A stretch of DNA of 6,589 nt, from NCBI GenBank assembly GCA_024635735.1, contig JAGXII010000003.1:1-6589 (forward strand), written 5' to 3'. The notes under the pieces are model-generated. The model did no database searches. It saw only the letters and a program-made list of their open reading frames with translations, and had not been told where the DNA came from. This stretch comes from Christiangramia sp. GTDB lineage: Bacteria; Bacteroidota; Bacteroidia; Flavobacteriales; Flavobacteriaceae. The stretch's first letter is position 1; each line of letters starts with the position of its first letter. The position numbers and the translations under genes are program-made. Positions 1-5,871 of the stretch are shown here, piece by piece.

Positions 1-707
1 AAAAACCCTTGAAATCCATAATTTTTGAGATCGGCAATTGCTTCTGTATTGCTTATCCCGCTTTCCGAAACTTTCACAAAGTCATCGGGAATAAAACCAG
101 ATAGTTTTTTCGAATTAGCTATATCCACCTCAAAGGTTTTAAGGTTACGGTTATTCACCCCAATCATATCTGCGTTCACTTTAAGGGATTTTTGCAATTC
201 TTCTTCATTATGGATCTCCAGCAGCACATCCATACCAAGCTTTTTGGCAGAATCTGCAAGATAAGTCAATTGTTTTTTAGTTAAAACCGCTGCGATTAAC
301 AGGATTGCATCTGCACCATAAGCTTTGGCTTCCAGAATCTGGTATTCATCGATCATAAATTCCTTTCTCAGGATTGGAATATTTACCGAAGCCCGCGCGT
401 AAAGCAAATCTTCAAGTGAACCTCCGAAATATTTTCCATCGGTTAAAACTGAAATCCCTGAAGCTCCAGCATTTTCATAACCTGAAGTTACATCCTGAAC
501 ATTCAGACTCTGATTAATCACAGATTTTGAAGGTGATCTTCTTTTGTGTTCGGCAATGATGCCTGATCCGGTTTTTAAATTTTGAGCCAGAGAACTGCAT
601 TTTCTGTCAAATAAAAACGAATTCTCCAATTGAGAAACCGGGATCAGCGATTTCTTTAATTCAACTTCCTTAAACTTATCTGCTATGATTTTATCGAGAA
701 TATTCAT
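1..707 (-). CDS. trpC: Indole-3-glycerol phosphate synthase TrpC, 3' end missing
   Basis: Cytoplasmic TIM-barrel enzyme that closes the indole ring: it converts carboxyphenylamino-deoxyribulose phosphate to indole-3-glycerol phosphate. 235 complete codons are visible, and the remaining C-terminus (about 25 residues judging by the usual ~260) lies beyond the left edge. My own translation shows the family motifs in order: IAEHKRRSPS (51-60, with the Glu53/Lys55 pair), SVLTDGKYFGGS (86-97), PILRKEF (111-117, Lys115 the expected catalytic Lys), LLEIH (162-166, Glu164), IGVNNRNLKTF (182-192) and VSESGI (213-218, phosphate binding). The ATG at 707 lies 5 bases after the trpD stop, so trpC is cotranscribed and probably translationally coupled. 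There is no Shine-Dalgarno; the upstream bases are A/T-rich as usual in this phylum. Identity is clear; only the end is unseen. Confidence 0.97.
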   Translation of the reverse strand, partial: MNILDKIIADKFKEVELKKSLIPVSQLENSFLFDRKCSSLAQNLKTGSGIIAEHKRRSPSKSVINQSLNVQDVTSGYENAGASGISVLTDGKYFGGSLEDLLYARASVNIPILRKEFMIDEYQILEAKAYGADAILLIAAVLTKKQLTYLADSAKKLGMDVLLEIHNEEELQKSLKVNADMIGVNNRNLKTFEVDIANSKKLSGFIPDDFVKVSESGISNTEAIADLKNYGFQGF

Positions 708-712
708 CTAAT

Positions 713-1708
713 TTAATATTGACTTAATTCCTGCAATTTTTTGAAACTTTCAAATGCCTTTCCAGATTCTAAAGATTCTTTGGCCGACAAGAAACCGTCC
801 TGAGGGTTCAAATTTCTGGAGGTTGCAATCGCCATTCCGGCATTTGCGCACACTACATTATTTTGAGCTTCGGTTCCTTTACCTTTTAAAATGTTTGTCA
901 GAATTTCTGCGGAACTTTCAACAGAGCCACCGCCAGCAATTTCAGACGGTTTTAATTCTGAAACTCCAAAATCTGAAGCTTTCAGAATACGCTCAGAATT
1001 ATTGCTTATACTTTTAGTTTCACCTGTTAAAGATATCTCATCATAACCATCCAAGGCATAAAGAATCGTGTAATTCTTGTTGGTATTCTGATAAAGATAA
1101 GCATACATACGGGCCAGTTCAAGGCTAAAAACACCCACGAGCTGATTCTTCGGAAAGGCTGGATTCACCATGGGGCCAAGCATATTGAAAAAAGTCTTTA
1201 CCGCCAGGCTTTTCCTCACAGGAGCAACATTTTTCATGGCGGGGTGAAATAAAGGTGCATGCAAAATACAAATATTGGCCTTATCAATACATTTTTCCAG
1301 GAAACCGTGATCATTGCTGAATTTGATTCCAAGATATTCCATCACATTGGAACTTCCACTTACCGATGAAACCCCGTAGTTACCATGCTTAGCCACTTTT
1401 ACTCCGGATCCGGCAGTGACAAAAGATGAGGTCGTGGAAATATTGAAAGTATCTTTCCCGTCGCCACCGGTTCCGCAAAGGTCCACAGCTTCATAACCTG
1501 ACAGATCAACCTTTATACATAATTCAAGAAGTGCGTCCCGAAAACCTTCCAGCTCTTCAATGGTAATGCTTCTCATCATATAGACTGTAAGAAAGGCCGC
1601 GATCTGGGTTTCGTTGTACTTACCTTCCGAAATATTGAATATAACCTGCTTGGCCTCCTCGGTGCTTATTGTTTCGTGACTGATTAGCCTGTTTAATAGT
1701 TCTTTCAT
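713..1708 (-). CDS. trpD: Anthranilate phosphoribosyltransferase TrpD
   Basis: Transfers phosphoribose from PRPP to anthranilate, the second committed step of Trp synthesis. The 331 residues match the family length (about 330-350). Visible motifs are an N-terminal helical domain (1-70), CGTGGD (78-83, the PRPP-binding glycine loop), a Ser/Thr-rich stretch NISTTSSF (89-96), KHGN (107-110), HPAMKNVAPVRKSLAVKTF (155-173) followed by NMLGPMVNP (175-183), and GYDEIS (221-226) with the Asp223-Glu224 pair that binds magnesium. There is no TrpG fusion; in some bacteria trpG and trpD are fused, but here they are separate genes. The ATG at 1708 follows an A-rich stretch. Unlike the tight junction with trpC, the 139-bp space upstream, between trpG and trpD, is unusually large for this operon and contains hairpins. 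Confidence 0.97.
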   Translation of the reverse strand: MKELLNRLISHETISTEEAKQVIFNISEGKYNETQIAAFLTVYMMRSITIEELEGFRDALLELCIKVDLSGYEAVDLCGTGGDGKDTFNISTTSSFVTAGSGVKVAKHGNYGVSSVSGSSNVMEYLGIKFSNDHGFLEKCIDKANICILHAPLFHPAMKNVAPVRKSLAVKTFFNMLGPMVNPAFPKNQLVGVFSLELARMYAYLYQNTNKNYTILYALDGYDEISLTGETKSISNNSERILKASDFGVSELKPSEIAGGGSVESSAEILTNILKGKGTEAQNNVVCANAGMAIATSRNLNPQDGFLSAKESLESGKAFESFKKLQELSQY

Positions 1709-1732
1709 TTTTTATTACTTCTTATTTGCTTC

Positions 1733-1775
1733 AAGCTGAACTAGTTTAACTACGTTGAATCTTCGATTTCAGCTT
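1733..1775. repeat. Inverted repeat in the trpG-trpD gap, near trpD
   Basis: Perfect 8-bp arms AAGCTGAA (1733-1740) and TTCAGCTT (1768-1775) enclose 27 bases. The enclosed stretch contains a second small palindrome, TAGTT-T-AACTA (1742-1752). On the trp transcript this could fold as a nested hairpin about 25 bases before the trpD start. No T-run follows it, so it is not an intrinsic terminator. It could instead be an RNA-processing or stability element, or part of a degenerate insertion; I cannot tell which. Confidence 0.5.
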
Positions 1776-1785
1776 CTGTTAAGAT

Positions 1786-1822
1786 CCTGACCTCCCGACT
1801 CCGCTCGAGGATACAATTCAGG
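1786..1822. repeat. Imperfect hairpin, possible dispersed flavobacterial repeat
   Basis: Arms CCTGA (1786-1790) and TCAGG (1818-1822), CCTC (1791-1794) and GAGG (1807-1810), and GA/TC (1797-1798, 1805-1806) can stack into one stem. A 2-base bulge and a 7-base bulge interrupt it. The core is markedly richer in G+C than its surroundings. The minus-strand core CCTCGAGCGGAGTCGGGAGG resembles, from memory, a short palindromic repeat (GAGCGGAGTCGA-like) scattered through many Flavobacteriaceae intergenic regions. The hairpin is read directly; membership of that repeat group is inference. Confidence 0.5.
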
Positions 1823-1847
1823 TTGATATTTTTATTAGCTTATTTGA

Positions 1848-2498
1848 TTAATGAATTATATTATTTGGTTTTGAAACTTCATTTTCTACGGTAACAGTAG
1901 TAGAATATGGCCCATTTACCCAATTTTTTATCATCTTCTTCCCTTCTGGAGTTAACACCGATTCAGGATGGAACTGAACTCCCCGAACATCGAATTCCTT
2001 ATGCCTTAAAGACATGATCTCACCTTTTTCATCATAGCTTGTAGCCTGAAGACCCGGAGGCAGGTTTTTATCTACCACCCACGAATGATACCGTCCCACT
2101 TGCAGCTCTTTGTTAAGGCCTTCAAAAATATATTCATCGTCTACAAAAAGTTCAATCTTAGTGGCTATTCCGTGATATACATCATCAAGATTATTAAGCG
2201 TCCCACCAAATACTTCACCAATGGCCTGCATTCCAAGGCAAACGCCAAGGATACTTTTTGTAGCGGCATATTTCTCGATTATAGGCTTAAGAAGTCCTGC
2301 TTCATCAGGGATTCCCGGGCCGGGAGATAATAATATTTTATCATAATCTTCAGCCTCTTCGATATCCAGCTGATCGTTCCTTTTAACTACAACCTGGCAA
2401 TCCATTTCTTCCAGGTAGTGAACCAGGTTGTAAACGAAAGAATCGTAATTATCTATTACCAGAATTTTCTTTCCTTTTATGATTTGATCTTTATTCAT
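1848..2498 (-). CDS. trpG: Anthranilate synthase glutamine amidotransferase subunit TrpG
   Basis: Class I glutamine amidotransferase that releases ammonia from glutamine and passes it to TrpE in the anthranilate synthase complex. 216 residues from the chosen start. Visible motifs are ILVIDNYDSF (12-21), LLSPGPG (56-62, oxyanion region), GVCLGMQ (85-91) with nucleophile Cys87, GRYHSW (135-140) and GVQFHPES (173-180) with His177 and Glu179 completing the triad. The start is the ATG at 2498. The reading frame stays open upstream to a TTG at 2576 inside trpE, but those 26 extra residues are Lys-rich and not family-like, and the first ATG gives a normal N-terminus. The stop of trpE lies 55 bases upstream, with a hairpin between. 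A tail of about 20 residues after the last conserved block has no recognised function. The linkage to trpE and trpD favours TrpG over the folate-pathway PabA, although PabA relatives have the same motifs. Confidence 0.95.
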   Translation of the reverse strand: MNKDQIIKGKKILVIDNYDSFVYNLVHYLEEMDCQVVVKRNDQLDIEEAEDYDKILLSPGPGIPDEAGLLKPIIEKYAATKSILGVCLGMQAIGEVFGGTLNNLDDVYHGIATKIELFVDDEYIFEGLNKELQVGRYHSWVVDKNLPPGLQATSYDEKGEIMSLRHKEFDVRGVQFHPESVLTPEGKKMIKNWVNGPYSTTVTVENEVSKPNNIIH

Positions 2499-2520
2499 TT
2501 TTTTCTTTTTAATCAACTCG

Positions 2521-2547
2521 TCAAAACCCTTCTTTAAATGGGTTTGA
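2521..2547 (-). repeat. Hairpin between trpE and trpG
   Basis: TCAAAACCC (2521-2529) and GGGTTTGA (2540-2547) form an 8-bp stem with one bulged base and a 10-base loop. In the transcript it sits just after the trpE stop codon and about 23 bases before the trpG ATG. No T-run follows directly, so read-through is expected. It could adjust trpG translation or protect the trpE 3' end, but that role is inference. Confidence 0.45.
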
Positions 2548-2553
2548 TGAGAC

Positions 2554-3948
2554 CTATATTCTTTCAGCAATTTCAAGGGCTTTTGTCAGAGCGCCGAGTT
2601 TGTTATAAACTTCCTGTAATTCGTTTTCAGGTTTTGATTCAGAAACTATTCCTGCTCCAGCCTGATAATGTAACTCGTGATTTTTACTCACAAAAGACCT
2701 TATGATGATCGCGTGATTAAAATTCCCGTCAAAATCCATAAACCCTATAGCCCCTCCGTAAGCGCTACGATTTACATTCTCAAATTTTTCGATAAGCTTT
2801 AAAGCCATTGGTTTTGGTGCTCCGCTTAGAGTTCCGGCGGGGAAAGTATCAGCGACAATTTGCGGGGTGGGAACGTTTGGGTCTTTCTTCCCGGTAACCT
2901 TGCTTACCAAATGGATTACATGCGAAAAAAATTGAATTTCCCGGTAATTTTCAACTTTAACATCGCTTCCATTCCGGCTTAAATCGTTTCTGGCAAGATC
3001 AACCAGCATCACATGTTCCGAATTTTCTTTTTCATCGGCCGCAAGCTCTCTGGCGATCTCGGCATCTTTTTCATCATTTCCGGTTCTTTTAAAAGTTCCG
3101 GCAATTGGATGAATTTCAGCTCTTCCTTTATCCACTACTAATTGCGCTTCCGGGGAGCTACCAAAAATTTTAAAGTTTCCGTAGTCAAAATAGAACAGGT
3201 AAGGGGAAGGGTTTACATTTCGTAATGCTCTGTAGACGTTGAATTCATCTCCCTTGAATTTTTGAGAGAACCTTCTTGAAAGCACCAGCTGAAATACATC
3301 ACCTCTGTGGCAGTGTTCTTTCGCCGCTTTGACTACCAATTTATATTCTTCATCGGTTAAATTGGAATTTGCCTCTTCATTTCTGCTAAAATTGTATGAA
3401 GCGAAATTCTTCACCTTAAATAATTGCTCAATTTCATCAATCTTATTTTCTGAATTATATGAATGATCAAAAATATAAGCCTCATTCTTGAAGTGATTGA
3501 TTGCGATTATATTTTGGTAAACGGCGTAATAAATATCAGGGATTTGAAGATCCTTTTCCTTCCGTTTTATCTCTACATTTTCAAAATACCTAACAGAGTC
3601 ATAAGCGATATAACCGAAAATACCATTATTGATAAACTTGAATTCTGAAGAGTCTGCCTTGAATTGCTGGGAAAATTTCTGAATCGCTTCAGGAACCGAA
3701 ACTGTATTATTCAGTGGAGTAGTCTGGATGCTTCCGTCAGGAAAAGTCTCTGTTATTTGTTCATTTTCTACTTTAAAGGAAGCAATGGGATTACAACAGA
3801 TATAAGAAAAACTATTATCGCTGGCGTGATAATCACTACTTTCCAGTAATAAGCTGTTAGGATATTTATCCCGTAACTTCAGATAAATACTCACTGGTGT
3901 TATCGTATCGGCCAGAATCTTCTTGTATTTTGTATTTAATTCAAACAT
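2554..3948 (-). CDS. trpE: Anthranilate synthase component I TrpE
   Basis: Chorismate-using synthase subunit: with TrpG it makes anthranilate and pyruvate from chorismate and glutamine, the entry step of the pathway. 464 residues, normal for the stand-alone form. The N-terminal domain carries LLESSDY (34-40) and the core carries NPSPYLFYFD (246-255). In characterised TrpE proteins these two regions line the Trp feedback pocket, so allosteric inhibition is likely. Chorismate-binding motifs follow: GSSPE (263-267), HPIAGT (280-285), ELAADEKENSEHVMLVDLAR (301-320) followed by ND, FSHVIHLVS (341-349), DTFPAGTLSGAPKPMAL (368-384), GGAIGF (398-403) and QAGAGIVSESKPENE (429-443). The relative PabB is less likely given the Trp-codon leader in front and trpG/trpD/trpC behind. 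The ATG at 3948 lies about 21 bases past the attenuator terminator, and there is no Shine-Dalgarno. The stop is TAG. Confidence 0.97.
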   Translation of the reverse strand: MFELNTKYKKILADTITPVSIYLKLRDKYPNSLLLESSDYHASDNSFSYICCNPIASFKVENEQITETFPDGSIQTTPLNNTVSVPEAIQKFSQQFKADSSEFKFINNGIFGYIAYDSVRYFENVEIKRKEKDLQIPDIYYAVYQNIIAINHFKNEAYIFDHSYNSENKIDEIEQLFKVKNFASYNFSRNEEANSNLTDEEYKLVVKAAKEHCHRGDVFQLVLSRRFSQKFKGDEFNVYRALRNVNPSPYLFYFDYGNFKIFGSSPEAQLVVDKGRAEIHPIAGTFKRTGNDEKDAEIARELAADEKENSEHVMLVDLARNDLSRNGSDVKVENYREIQFFSHVIHLVSKVTGKKDPNVPTPQIVADTFPAGTLSGAPKPMALKLIEKFENVNRSAYGGAIGFMDFDGNFNHAIIIRSFVSKNHELHYQAGAGIVSESKPENELQEVYNKLGALTKALEIAERI

Positions 3949-3969
3949 TTAGTATCGGTTTTAAGCAAT

Positions 3970-3998
3970 AAAAAAAGGCTTGCCGTGAGACAAGCCTT
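3970..3998 (-). terminator. trp attenuator: intrinsic terminator in the leader
   Basis: On the minus strand, AAGGCTTG (3998-3991) pairs perfectly with CAAGCCTT (3982-3975) across an 8-base loop. Seven Ts (3976-3970) overlap and follow the second arm. This is a textbook intrinsic terminator located between the leader peptide and trpE, so full-length trp mRNA requires escape from it. Its loop holds CTCACG, which is complementary to the end of the leader peptide gene. Confidence 0.92.
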
Positions 3999-4035
3999 AT
4001 ATATTCTATAATTGAAATGGCAGTTTAGCTCACGA
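3983..4035 (-). promoter_or_regulatory. Proposed trp antiterminator
   Basis: On the transcript, CGTGAG (4034-4029) is exactly complementary to CTCACG (3989-3984) in the terminator loop. The pairing extends imperfectly: TAA (4027-4025) pairs with TTG (3993-3991, one wobble), CT (4023-4022) with GG (3996-3995, one wobble), plus a T-G wobble at 4035/3983. This structure uses up 3991-3996, most of the first terminator arm, so the two folds are mutually exclusive. The TGA stop of the leader peptide (4032-4030) lies inside the 5' arm. A ribosome that finishes the peptide would therefore mask the arm and permit termination, while one stalled at the Trp codons would leave it free. The complementarity is read directly; the mechanism is inferred from known trp attenuators. 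Confidence 0.72.
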
Positions 4036-4077
4036 ATTTTGACGTAAGTTATACCACCACCAGTTATGTCCTTTCAT
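4030..4077 (-). CDS. trpL: trp operon leader peptide, three consecutive Trp codons
   Basis: A 15-residue open frame, MKGHNWWWYNLRQNS, ends in TGA. Three TGG codons in a row (4062-4054) are followed by Tyr. Its role is as a sensor rather than a product: when charged tRNA-Trp is scarce the ribosome stalls on these codons, which should favour the antiterminator and expression of trpEGDC. Its position fits this exactly, starting about 15 bases after the promoter -7 element and ending 31 bases before the terminator stem. An in-frame ATG nine bases upstream (4086-4084) would give an 18-residue version, but it lies at or near the predicted transcription start, so 4077 is preferred unless translation is leaderless. 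TGGTGG in the Trp codons can also pair loosely with CTGCCA (4023-4018), a possible pause-type hairpin. It is too short for ordinary gene finding, and I read it directly from the minus strand. Confidence 0.9.
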   Translation of the reverse strand: MKGHNWWWYNLRQNS

Positions 4078-4091
4078 TGTAAACATGACTC

Positions 4092-4122
4092 CAAATATAG
4101 AGATGAAATTTTTCTAATCAAA
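4092..4122 (-). promoter_or_regulatory. Promoter of the trp operon
   Basis: Minus-strand TTTG (4122-4119), 19 bases, then TATATTTG (4099-4092) match the Bacteroidota housekeeping promoter (TTG, 17-23 bases, TAnnTTTG) at every consensus position. Transcription should begin near 4088-4085, leaving only about ten bases before the leader peptide ATG at 4077. The promoter begins 14 bases after the yceI terminator stem, so the trp operon is insulated from the upstream unit. Confidence 0.85.
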
Positions 4123-4135
4123 TATTTTTTCAAAT

Positions 4136-4165
4136 AAAATCCCGGAAACGTAGTTCCGGGATTTT
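4136..4165 (-). terminator. Terminator of the marR-nitroreductase-yceI unit
   Basis: Perfect 12-bp arms AAAATCCCGGAA (4136-4147) and TTCCGGGATTTT (4154-4165) enclose a 6-base loop and begin just after the yceI stop codon. On the minus strand the stem ends in a T-rich run. It separates this unit from the trp promoter, which begins immediately downstream. The symmetric A/T flanks could also let it work from the other side, though no plus-strand gene reads into it. Confidence 0.9.
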
Positions 4166-4169
4166 AATT

Positions 4170-4739
4170 TTAGAATTTTAAATTCACTTCAAGGTCAAAA
4201 TTGTCATATATAGTCTTATCTCCAAGATTATCGAAGAAGCTGCCTGAACCATATCTCACATTATATTTAGAACGATCAATGGTTAATTCGGCTGTAGCTG
4301 AATCACTATTCATTGTAAGGTCGAATGTAATTGGGTGTGTTTCATTTTTAATGGTTAAATCACCAACAATTCCATATTTACCATCACCTTTTGCTGCGGC
4401 GCTTGTTATAACAAGTTTTGCAGTTGGATTTTTCTCAATTCCGAAGAAATCTTCCGATTTCAGGTGACCTTCAAGTTTTGCTTTATTTTCTCCGGTAAGA
4501 TCGGTTACTGTAAGTGTACTCATATCCATTACGAATTCCCCACCAACAATTTTTTCGTCTTCGAGCATCAAATGTCCGCTCTCCAGTCCTATAGTTCCAT
4601 GATGTGAACCTGTTACTTTTTCGCCTTTCCAGGTTACCGTGCTTAATTCCAAATTAACCTCTTTCTTGGTATCGGTAAATGCTACTGTAGTAAGTAAAAT
4701 TACTGAGGCTATTCCGCCTTTTAAAAATCTGTTTTTCAT
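4170..4739 (-). CDS. Secreted YceI-family protein
   Basis: YceI-family proteins are lipocalin-like beta barrels that bind long polyisoprenoid chains; their cellular role is poorly defined, with links to stress in some species. 189 residues from the ATG at 4739. A TTG three codons upstream (4748) is open but unneeded. The N-terminus MKNRF followed by a hydrophobic stretch (9-21) is a signal peptide with a likely cut after TVA (residue 20), so the mature protein should be periplasmic. Family features include STVTWKGEK (33-41), HHGTIGLESG (46-55), GGEFVMDMSTL (66-76), LEGHLKSEDFF (89-99), NPTAKLVITS (104-113), GDLTIKNETHPITF (126-139) and DRSKYNVRYGSGSFFDN (155-171). It starts 18 bases after the nitroreductase stop, so it is the third gene of the MarR-led unit, and a strong terminator follows. 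Confidence 0.92.
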   Translation of the reverse strand: MKNRFLKGGIASVILLTTVAFTDTKKEVNLELSTVTWKGEKVTGSHHGTIGLESGHLMLEDEKIVGGEFVMDMSTLTVTDLTGENKAKLEGHLKSEDFFGIEKNPTAKLVITSAAAKGDGKYGIVGDLTIKNETHPITFDLTMNSDSATAELTIDRSKYNVRYGSGSFFDNLGDKTIYDNFDLEVNLKF

Positions 4740-4757
4740 AGTTTTCAATTTTTGTTA

Positions 4758-5408
4758 TTATAAAATGGTATATAATTCTGATTTGTTTTTCCTAACTTTT
4801 TCAAAATGCTGCACACTGTCTTCTTCACTGCGATAACCTACAGTGGCTATTACAGAAGAAGTAAGGTTTTTTTCTTCAAGATTTAAGATCTCATCGAATT
4901 TGGCATTATCAAAACCTTCCATAGGGCAGGTGTCAATTTTGAATCCGGCAGCTGCTGAAAGAAGATTACCTAGAGCAATATAGGTTTGCTTGGCGCCCCA
5001 TATTCTTTGCTCTTCTTCGCTAAGGGACAATATTGTATTCTTAAGCATGTCCTCCATACCTTTCAGGGATTCTCTTGAAGTGTTTCTTGAACTCGCAATG
5101 TTGTCCAGGTAGGCATCAATATGCTCTTCTTCAATTTTTCTGAAATTGGCAAAGACGAAAACATGAGAGGATTCTGTTAGCTGCGGCTGATTCCATGCAG
5201 CTTCTCTGAGTTTTTGCTTAGTTTCTGAATCTTTAATTACAAAGATCTCATAGGGTTGAAGCCCGTACGAAGATGCGGAAAGCTGTACGCTTTCCAGCAA
5301 CTTCTCCAGGTCTTCTTCACTAAGTTCTTTTTCATTATCAAATTTCTTAGTGGCATAGCGCCAGTAAAGACTTTCGATATAATTTTCATTCTTAACTTCT
5401 AAGTTCAT
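4758..5408 (-). CDS. NfsB-like NAD(P)H-dependent nitroreductase
   Basis: FMN-containing cytoplasmic oxidoreductase of the nitroreductase superfamily; such enzymes use NAD(P)H to reduce quinones, nitro compounds or other electrophiles. 216 residues, the usual size. YWRYATKKFD (15-24) is the family's N-terminal FMN-phosphate motif. SASSYGLQPY (44-53) corresponds to the serine-rich FMN loop, AAWNQPQLTESS (70-81) follows, and KIDTCPMEGFD (157-167) is the typical isoalloxazine-contacting segment. VRKNK (205-209) supplies the C-terminal basic residues. It overlaps the end of marR by 17 bp (start ATG 5408, marR stop at 5392), which suggests translational coupling. Placement directly behind a MarR regulator implies induction by the regulator's ligand. 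The true substrate is unknown; an NfsB-type label is by similarity only. Confidence 0.92.
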   Translation of the reverse strand: MNLEVKNENYIESLYWRYATKKFDNEKELSEEDLEKLLESVQLSASSYGLQPYEIFVIKDSETKQKLREAAWNQPQLTESSHVFVFANFRKIEEEHIDAYLDNIASSRNTSRESLKGMEDMLKNTILSLSEEEQRIWGAKQTYIALGNLLSAAAGFKIDTCPMEGFDNAKFDEILNLEEKNLTSSVIATVGYRSEEDSVQHFEKVRKNKSELYTIL

Positions 5409-5844
5409 TCAATTTAGTGTTTAGTGATAAAATTTCTTTTTCATTTATTTTCTTAGCAAAATCATATTCTACTTTATCGATAACCGGATCAATCTTTTTA
5501 AGTAATTCAAGTCCATTTGTGGTTATCCTTATTTCAACTTTTCTTCGATTAGAAGGACAGACGATTCTTTCACATAAATTCTTGTCTACCAGTTTGTCTA
5601 CTAATCTTGTTGTGTTACTCATTTTACTTACCATTCTTTCCTGAATAGTGGAGCGGTTTGCGGGCTTTCCTTTTTGCCCACGAAGAATTCTCAAAACATT
5701 GAATTGCTGGTTGCTTATTCCAAAAGGCTTTAATGCTTCTGCGAGCTGCTCACTAATATGATTTGCAGTCACAATTAGATTAAGAACCAGTTTTCTCGAT
5801 TCCGGTAATCTATCAGTTGTTTTAAGTAACTCTTCTATATTCAT
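5392..5844 (-). CDS. MarR-family transcriptional regulator
   Basis: Dimeric winged helix-turn-helix repressor of the MarR type; such proteins leave DNA when a small ligand binds or cysteines are oxidised. 150 residues. Helical N-terminus (12-40); GISNQQFNVLRIL (42-54) is the conserved segment before the DNA-binding domain; STIQERMVSKMSNTTRLVDKL (65-85) is the helix-turn-helix; SNRRKVEIRIT (98-108) is the wing, followed by the C-terminal dimer helix. The wing normally reads D-x-R; Asn99 takes the Asp position next to Arg100-Arg101. Two cysteines (91 and 96) flank the start of the wing and could in principle sense redox state, but that is speculation. It is the first gene of the unit with the nitroreductase and yceI. 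Two tandem palindromes just upstream of its ATG fit autorepression. Confidence 0.93.
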   Translation of the reverse strand: MNIEELLKTTDRLPESRKLVLNLIVTANHISEQLAEALKPFGISNQQFNVLRILRGQKGKPANRSTIQERMVSKMSNTTRLVDKLVDKNLCERIVCPSNRRKVEIRITTNGLELLKKIDPVIDKVEYDFAKKINEKEILSLNTKLNELRS

Positions 5845-5871
5845 TTGTATCTACAACAATTGTATGTACAA
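5845..5871. promoter_or_regulatory. Tandem palindromic operators, likely MarR sites
   Basis: Two copies of the same dyad, TTGTA-TC-TACAA (5845-5856) and TTGTA-TG-TACAA (5860-5871), are separated by CAA. Their centres lie 15 bp apart. They fill the space between the marR ATG and its -7 element, and the outer copy overlaps that element by three bases. Perfect arms, duplicate copies and position all indicate a repressor operator, with the adjacent MarR protein the obvious candidate. Binding would block the promoter of the whole marR-nitroreductase-yceI unit. The nested, longer repeat ATTTGTA (5843-5849) / TACAAAT (5867-5873) makes the array itself symmetrical. Confidence 0.8.

Noticed and set aside
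25..264. Plus-strand open frame of 79 codons
   Set aside because: It lies antisense to trpC, whose conserved motifs run through this stretch; the plus-strand translation has no recognisable features.
754..1017. Plus-strand open frame of 87 codons
   Set aside because: Antisense shadow of trpD; the other strand encodes a well-conserved enzyme and this frame shows no promoter or family motif.
2499..2576. 26-residue N-terminal extension of TrpG from TTG 2576
   Set aside because: Non-ATG start within trpE, sequence unlike the family and very Lys-rich; the ATG at 2498 gives a normal N-terminus. Kept only as a low-interest observation.
3949..4091. Riboswitch or T-box in front of trpE
   Set aside because: The segment is too short for a T-box and has no T-box-like sequence; the Trp-codon peptide with its terminator and antiterminator explains it fully.
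4740..4748. Start of the YceI protein at TTG 4748
   Set aside because: The ATG three codons later gives a standard signal peptide with a basic N-terminus and is better spaced.
4201..4836. Two plus-strand open frames opposite yceI and its junction with the nitroreductase gene
   Set aside because: Both are mirror frames of clearly coding minus-strand sequence with no own promoter.
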